Shown here: positions 58,376-64,000 of the stretch, in pieces
How positions within the stretch are numbered: the first letter of the stretch is position 1
How the letters are laid out: each line of letters starts with the position of its first letter
Source: Rhizobium nepotum 39/7
GTDB lineage: Bacteria; Pseudomonadota; Alphaproteobacteria; Rhizobiales; Rhizobiaceae
Direction of reading: 5' to 3'
Length of the DNA: 64,000 bases
Assembly: GCF_000949865.1 (NCBI RefSeq)
Contig: NZ_JWJH01000012.1
Coordinates: forward strand, 255,928 to 319,927
Notes under the pieces: generated by a model
What the model was told of the DNA's origin: nothing
What the model saw: only the letters and a program-made list of their open reading frames with translations
Database searches by the model: none
Program-made: the position numbers and the translations under genes

Positions 58376-60313
58376 ATGGCGATCTATGACACAGGCAAAC
58401 AGGGCATGCCAATGCGCACATCCATCGCCACCGTCTCCATCAGCGGCGAATTCCCCGAAAAACTGTCAGCCATTGCCAAGGCCGGTTTCTCCGGCGTGGA
58501 GATTTTCGAGAATGATTTCCTGACCTACGACGCCTCGCCGCGCGAGGTAAAGGCCATGGCGGCGGATCACGGGCTCGACATCACCCTTTTCCAGCCTTTC
58601 CGCGATTTCGAAGGCATGCCGGAACCGCTGCGCGCCCGCACCTTCGAACGCGCAGAGCGTAAATTCGACATCATGGGCGAACTCGGCACCGATCTGATGC
58701 TGATCTGCTCGAATGTCTCGCCGGTCTCGCTGGGCGGCATAGACCGCGCCGCCGCAGATTTCAGCGAACTTGGTGAGCTTGCGGCAAAACACGGCGTGCG
58801 CGTCGGTTACGAGGCGCTTGCCTGGGGCCGCCATATCAGCGATCACCGCGATGCCTGGGAAGTGGTGCGCCGCGCCGACCACGCCAATGTCGGCATCATC
58901 CTCGACAGTTTCCACACGCTGTCACGCAAGATCGATCCGAACTCCATCCGCTCCATTCCCGGCGACAAAATCTTCATCGTGCAACTGGCCGACGCACCAC
59001 TGATCGACATGGATCTGCTGTACTGGAGCCGTCATTTCCGCAACATGCCAGGCGAAGGCGACCTGCCGGTGGTGGATTTCATGCGCGCCGTCGCCGCAAC
59101 CGGTTATAGCGGCCCGCTGTCACTCGAAATCTTCAACGACCAGTTCCGTGGCGGCTCGGCCCGCCTGCTGGCCGAAGACGGCCACCGGTCGCTGGTCAAC
59201 CTCATGGATCAGGTGCGCCGTCTGGAACCGGATATCCGCATCGATATGCCGGCCATGCCCGAACGGGTGCGCACGGACGGTGTGGAATTCGTCGAATTCA
59301 CCACGGCACCGGAGGAAAAGGCCAATCTGGAGGCGCTGCTCGCCACGCTCGGTTTTGATAAAACCGCCCGCCACCGCAATCGCGATGTCGATCTTTATAC
59401 GCAGGGCGATATTCGCATCGTCATCAATACCGGCGGCACCGGCGAGAGTTTCGCCGGCGCGTCCTATTCCATCCACGGCACCAATGCCTATGCTTTCGGC
59501 CTGAAGGTCGATGATGCGCAGGCGGCACTCGCGCGTGCGGCAGCACTCGGCGCACCGACTTTCGCCGAACCGCGCAAATCGGGCGAAGTCGCGGTTCCCG
59601 CCATTCAGGGCGTGGGCAATGGCGTCATCTATTTCCTCGACGGATCAACAGCGCTCGCCTCCATCTGGGACAAGGAGTTCGTGCCGGTAGAAGCGACGAC
59701 ACCGGCGGGCGATGCCGGACTGGCCCGGATCGATCACCTTGCGCAAACAACGCATTACGACGAAATGCTGACCTGGCTCCTGTTCTATACATCGCTGTTT
59801 TCAACACGCCGCACACCCATGGTCGATGTCGTCGATCCGGGCGGTCTGATACGCAGTCAGGCGATCGAGAGCCTGCCATCGCCGCATTTCCGCCTGACCA
59901 TGAACGGCGCCGATAACCGAAAGACCTTTGCCGGCAAATTTCTGGCCGAGGGTTTCGGCACCAGCATCCAGCACATCGCTTTTGCGACAGACGATATTTT
60001 CGCCACCGCAAACGCATTGCAGGCACGCGGTTTTCATGCGCTTCCGATCTCGCGCAACTACTATGACGATCTGGAGGCCCGCTTCGGGCTGGAGCCGGAA
60101 TTCTCCGATGCGCTCCGGGAGGCAAGTATCCTCTACGACCGCGACGACAGTGGCGAATATTTCCAAATCTACAGTCGCACCTTCGGTGAAGGTTTCTTCT
60201 TCGAAATCATCGAGAGGCGCGGTGCTTACGGTGGATATGGCGCGATGAACGCCCCCTTCCGCATCGCCGCGCAACGACGTCTGGCCCCGCCGGTCGGTAT
60301 GCCCAGGGAATAG
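58376..60313 (+). CDS. quiC: 3-dehydroshikimate dehydratase fused to an HPPD-like domain
   Basis: 645 residues from the ATG at 58376. The N-terminal half (about 1-285) is a sugar-isomerase-type TIM barrel with likely metal ligands Glu in VGYEALAWG, Asp in GIILDSFHTLS, Gln in FIVQLADAPL and Glu in LSLEIFNDQFR, as in QuiC1 dehydratases. The C-terminal half (about 310-630) resembles 4-hydroxyphenylpyruvate dioxygenase (VEFVEFTTAP; IDHLAQTTHYDEM; QHIAFATDDIF; FFEIIERRG). The first domain turns 3-dehydroshikimate into protocatechuate, which the nearby pca genes degrade. The second domain has been seen in such fusions; its role is less clear. Confidence 0.9.
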   Translation: MAIYDTGKQGMPMRTSIATVSISGEFPEKLSAIAKAGFSGVEIFENDFLTYDASPREVKAMAADHGLDITLFQPFRDFEGMPEPLRARTFERAERKFDIMGELGTDLMLICSNVSPVSLGGIDRAAADFSELGELAAKHGVRVGYEALAWGRHISDHRDAWEVVRRADHANVGIILDSFHTLSRKIDPNSIRSIPGDKIFIVQLADAPLIDMDLLYWSRHFRNMPGEGDLPVVDFMRAVAATGYSGPLSLEIFNDQFRGGSARLLAEDGHRSLVNLMDQVRRLEPDIRIDMPAMPERVRTDGVEFVEFTTAPEEKANLEALLATLGFDKTARHRNRDVDLYTQGDIRIVINTGGTGESFAGASYSIHGTNAYAFGLKVDDAQAALARAAALGAPTFAEPRKSGEVAVPAIQGVGNGVIYFLDGSTALASIWDKEFVPVEATTPAGDAGLARIDHLAQTTHYDEMLTWLLFYTSLFSTRRTPMVDVVDPGGLIRSQAIESLPSPHFRLTMNGADNRKTFAGKFLAEGFGTSIQHIAFATDDIFATANALQARGFHALPISRNYYDDLEARFGLEPEFSDALREASILYDRDDSGEYFQIYSRTFGEGFFFEIIERRGAYGGYGAMNAPFRIAAQRRLAPPVGMPRE

Positions 60314-60381
60314 GTGTCAATGTTGCCACGGCACCCAAAGCGCTATCAACCAACCGCGCCATAACGGCCGGTTACGAGAGC

Positions 60382-60675
60382 CTATTCAAGCGTCGTTATA
60401 TTGTAATCCCGTGGAATGGCCGAGGTAGCGGCGAACCATTCGGACGAGCGCGTTCGCTGCTGATGAAGATCAAAGGCGGCGCGATCCATAAAAAGCTCTT
60501 CCACCCTCCAGATCAGAGGGTCGTCGGTCTGTGACACGTCAAAGGAAATGCAACCCGGTTCCGCTCTGGTCAGGCGAAGGTGATCGGGAAGATGGGCTTC
60601 TACAAGCTTGACATCCGCCGCCGATGCGCAACGCAGGAAGCCGGATAAGCTGACCGCGCCCGTTCTATTCGTCAT
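60382..60675 (-). CDS. small antibiotic-biosynthesis-monooxygenase (ABM) domain protein
   Basis: 97 residues from the ATG at 60675 (AGAGGA eight bases upstream; the longer frame lacks support). The pattern LTRAEPGCISFDVSQTDDP and WRVEELFMDRAAFDLHQQRT fits the dimeric ferredoxin-like ABM/YgiN fold, which includes quinol monooxygenases and heme-degrading enzymes. It is convergent with quiC. A link to aromatic metabolism is possible but only by position. Confidence 0.75.
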   Translation of the reverse strand: MTNRTGAVSLSGFLRCASAADVKLVEAHLPDHLRLTRAEPGCISFDVSQTDDPLIWRVEELFMDRAAFDLHQQRTRSSEWFAATSAIPRDYNITTLE

Positions 60676-61135
60676 ACTCGGTATCCTCTTCGGGTATTGT
60701 TCACTGGCCCTGTACCATGAGCAGCCGCACAATCATCCCCCATTGCGACATCACGATAGAGCGCGGCATCCGTCGAGAACAAGCTCCGCCCAAAATAAAT
60801 GCATACTGCGCTTTTGTAGAGCAGTATACAAAAATTGTTCAACACTCTGGACATGATTGTCCGGTTTTGTTAGCTTTTTTGCAAAACAAGGGTGGGGGAA
60901 TACAGGTTCATGCGCATCATCGATTCTGAGGCTGACGCCGGGCATTTTTCCGGCACCGATGAGAATGCCATGATGCTCGCCAGTAACGCGGCCTGAGACG
61001 CCATGCGCCTTCTTTTAACACTCCCGTCCTCCGGCAAAGCGTTTTATCCTCTGCGCCTGCCAGACGCCCCTGCCCCTTCACTATTTCAGATGGCCGCGCC
61101 AGAATTGCCGCATATGCCAAGCCGGAGACGTTGAT
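60676..61135. other. intergenic region with inverted repeats, no supported gene
   Basis: A 460-nt gap. ATACTGC (60803-60809) pairs with GCAGTAT (60821-60827), followed closely by AT-rich sequence; GGACA-TGAT-TGTCC sits at 60849-60862; GCCGG-CCGGC arms flank 60937-60954. The first two could be operators for the peptide-importer genes downstream or the ABM gene. Short open frames here have no motifs and no ribosome sites. Confidence 0.5.
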
Positions 61136-62956
<1,821 letters not shown>

Positions 62957-62997
62957 ACAATAACCAGAACCACAACCATCTGAAGAGGAACAGGTAG

Positions 62998-64000
62998 ATG
63001 ACAAAAATCAAAAAGGGGATGACGGCAACGTTCGTCGCACTTGCGCTGGCCGGCACGGCCTTCACCACAGCGCCGGCTTTCGCCGCCGGCAAGATGACCA
63101 TTTCCAGCCCGCAGGACCCCGGCAGCTGGGATCCGATCGACACCTTTCTCGTGCAATGGGCGGCCGTTGCCACCAACCTCTTCGATGGCCTGACCTATCG
63201 CGGTCCGGACCTGAAACTCGTGCCCGGCCTTGCCGAATCCTGGGAAGAACTGGACGAAGGCAAGCGCATCCGCTTCAAGCTGCGCCAGAACGTCAAGTTC
63301 CATAATGGCGAGCCTTTCAACGCCGCTGCCGTCAAGTTCACCTTCGAGCGCCTTCTCGGCGAACAGGGTGCAAAGGGCCCGCAGCGCTCCAACTATGTCG
63401 CCATCGAAAGCGTCGACGTCATCGACGACTATACGGTGGACATGAAGCTGAAGGCGCCCGATCCCGTGCTTCTCACCAAGCTTGCCGGTTATGGCGGCAT
63501 GATCGTTCCGCCGAAATACATCCAGGAAAAGGGTGAGGACAATTTCAATCTCAACCCTGTTGGTACTGGCGCGTTCAAATTCGTCTCCTACCAGCCGAAG
63601 ACCAATATCAAGCTCGAAGCCAACCCGGATTACTGGGGCGGTGCGCCAAAGCTCTCCGAGCTGGAATACCGCTTCATTTCGGAGCCTGCGACCGCCGTTG
63701 CCGAATTGCAGGCCGGCCGCGTAGATCTCGTCATTCCGCCCACCATCCCGATCGGCATGATCCCGGTCATCGAAGGCGATTCCAAGCTGGAGATCGTCAG
63801 CGTTCCCGGCCCGACGGTCGATGCGCTGCGGTTCAACACCCGTGACGGCATCACCGCCGATCCGAAGGTCCGCAAGGCCATCATCATGGCCGTCGATCGC
63901 GGCACCATCGTCAAGTCGATCCTTGCCGGTCAGGCGTCGGAAATCGCCAGCTTCCAGAGCGCGCTGTCCTTCGGCTACGACGCCGATCTGAAGCCGCTGC
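62998..64000 (+). CDS. peptide/glutathione-type ABC binding protein, partial (GsiB-like)
   Basis: Runs off the right edge; about 334 residues are visible of an expected 500 or so. The ATG at 62998 has GAGGA nine bases upstream. Signal peptide to about residue 27 (FTTAPAFAAG). The mature part has the family 5 pattern: SPQDPGSWDPIDTFLVQWAA, LVPGLAESWEELD, IRFKLRQNVKFHNGEPFNA and PVGTGAFKFVSYQP. It delivers a peptide-like or glutathione-like ligand to the importer energised by the gene before it. Permease genes are presumably beyond the window. Confidence 0.9.
   Translation, partial: MTKIKKGMTATFVALALAGTAFTTAPAFAAGKMTISSPQDPGSWDPIDTFLVQWAAVATNLFDGLTYRGPDLKLVPGLAESWEELDEGKRIRFKLRQNVKFHNGEPFNAAAVKFTFERLLGEQGAKGPQRSNYVAIESVDVIDDYTVDMKLKAPDPVLLTKLAGYGGMIVPPKYIQEKGEDNFNLNPVGTGAFKFVSYQPKTNIKLEANPDYWGGAPKLSELEYRFISEPATAVAELQAGRVDLVIPPTIPIGMIPVIEGDSKLEIVSVPGPTVDALRFNTRDGITADPKVRKAIIMAVDRGTIVKSILAGQASEIASFQSALSFGYDADLKPL

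Overview
The window looks like a catabolic segment of an Agrobacterium-type genome (Rhizobiales, family Rhizobiaceae), probably from the secondary chromosome. The evidence is the high GC, the dense runs of ABC importers with ROK, LacI, IclR and LysR regulators, the pcaIJF/pcaR - pobR/pobA - pcaQ/pcaDCHGB order with a PcaQ-type operator, a RirA-type iron box, and a pectin-oligomer operon resembling the plant-inducible picA region. No rRNA, tRNA, CRISPR array, phage or complete insertion sequence is visible. Gene names rest on sequence motifs and context; no database search was run.

Layout, left to right. 1-747 is a gene-poor, lower-GC stretch, followed by an ABC exporter, an FAH-family hydratase and a BASS-type transporter. 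4563-10919 holds an Fbp/Pot-type ABC importer with a PP2C-like phosphatase and a divergent ROK regulator. 11010-18102 holds a second Pot-type importer with a glycerophosphodiesterase and an inositol-monophosphatase-family enzyme, again with a divergent ROK regulator; this looks like a phosphodiester scavenging system. 18223-23669 is a RirA-boxed fecI-fecR-TonB receptor-MFS siderophore uptake unit. 23726-25708 is a PAP2 phosphatase fused to autotransporter-type repeats. 25943-36815 is a pectin-oligosaccharide system: a binding protein, an unknown 841-residue protein, GH105, GH28, an ABC importer and a LacI regulator. 37016-42154 is an inositol- or rhizopine-like set: two TIM-barrel isomerases, a dehydrogenase, a binding protein with no membrane partner, and a LacI regulator.

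42344-60675 is an aromatic-acid block. PobA makes protocatechuate from 4-hydroxybenzoate. PcaHG, B, C and D take protocatechuate to 3-oxoadipate, and PcaIJ and PcaF finish to succinyl-CoA and acetyl-CoA. Beside it, an amino-acid-type ABC importer, an AroE-like dehydrogenase, a type II dehydroquinase, a dehydroshikimate dehydratase (QuiC) and a TetR regulator form a complete route from quinate or shikimate into protocatechuate. A shared operator-like palindrome lies before the importer and before quiC. The window ends in a GsiA-type ATPase and a partial peptide/glutathione-type binding protein.

Most notable: the quinate/shikimate regulon with its unexpected transporter family; the PotABCD-GDPD-IMPase cluster that parallels agrocinopine catabolism; an in-frame remnant of a second binding-protein tail behind the quinate-linked binding protein; a 32-nt two-block promoter motif repeated before fecR and the TonB receptor; and the unrecognised 841-residue protein in the pectin operon.
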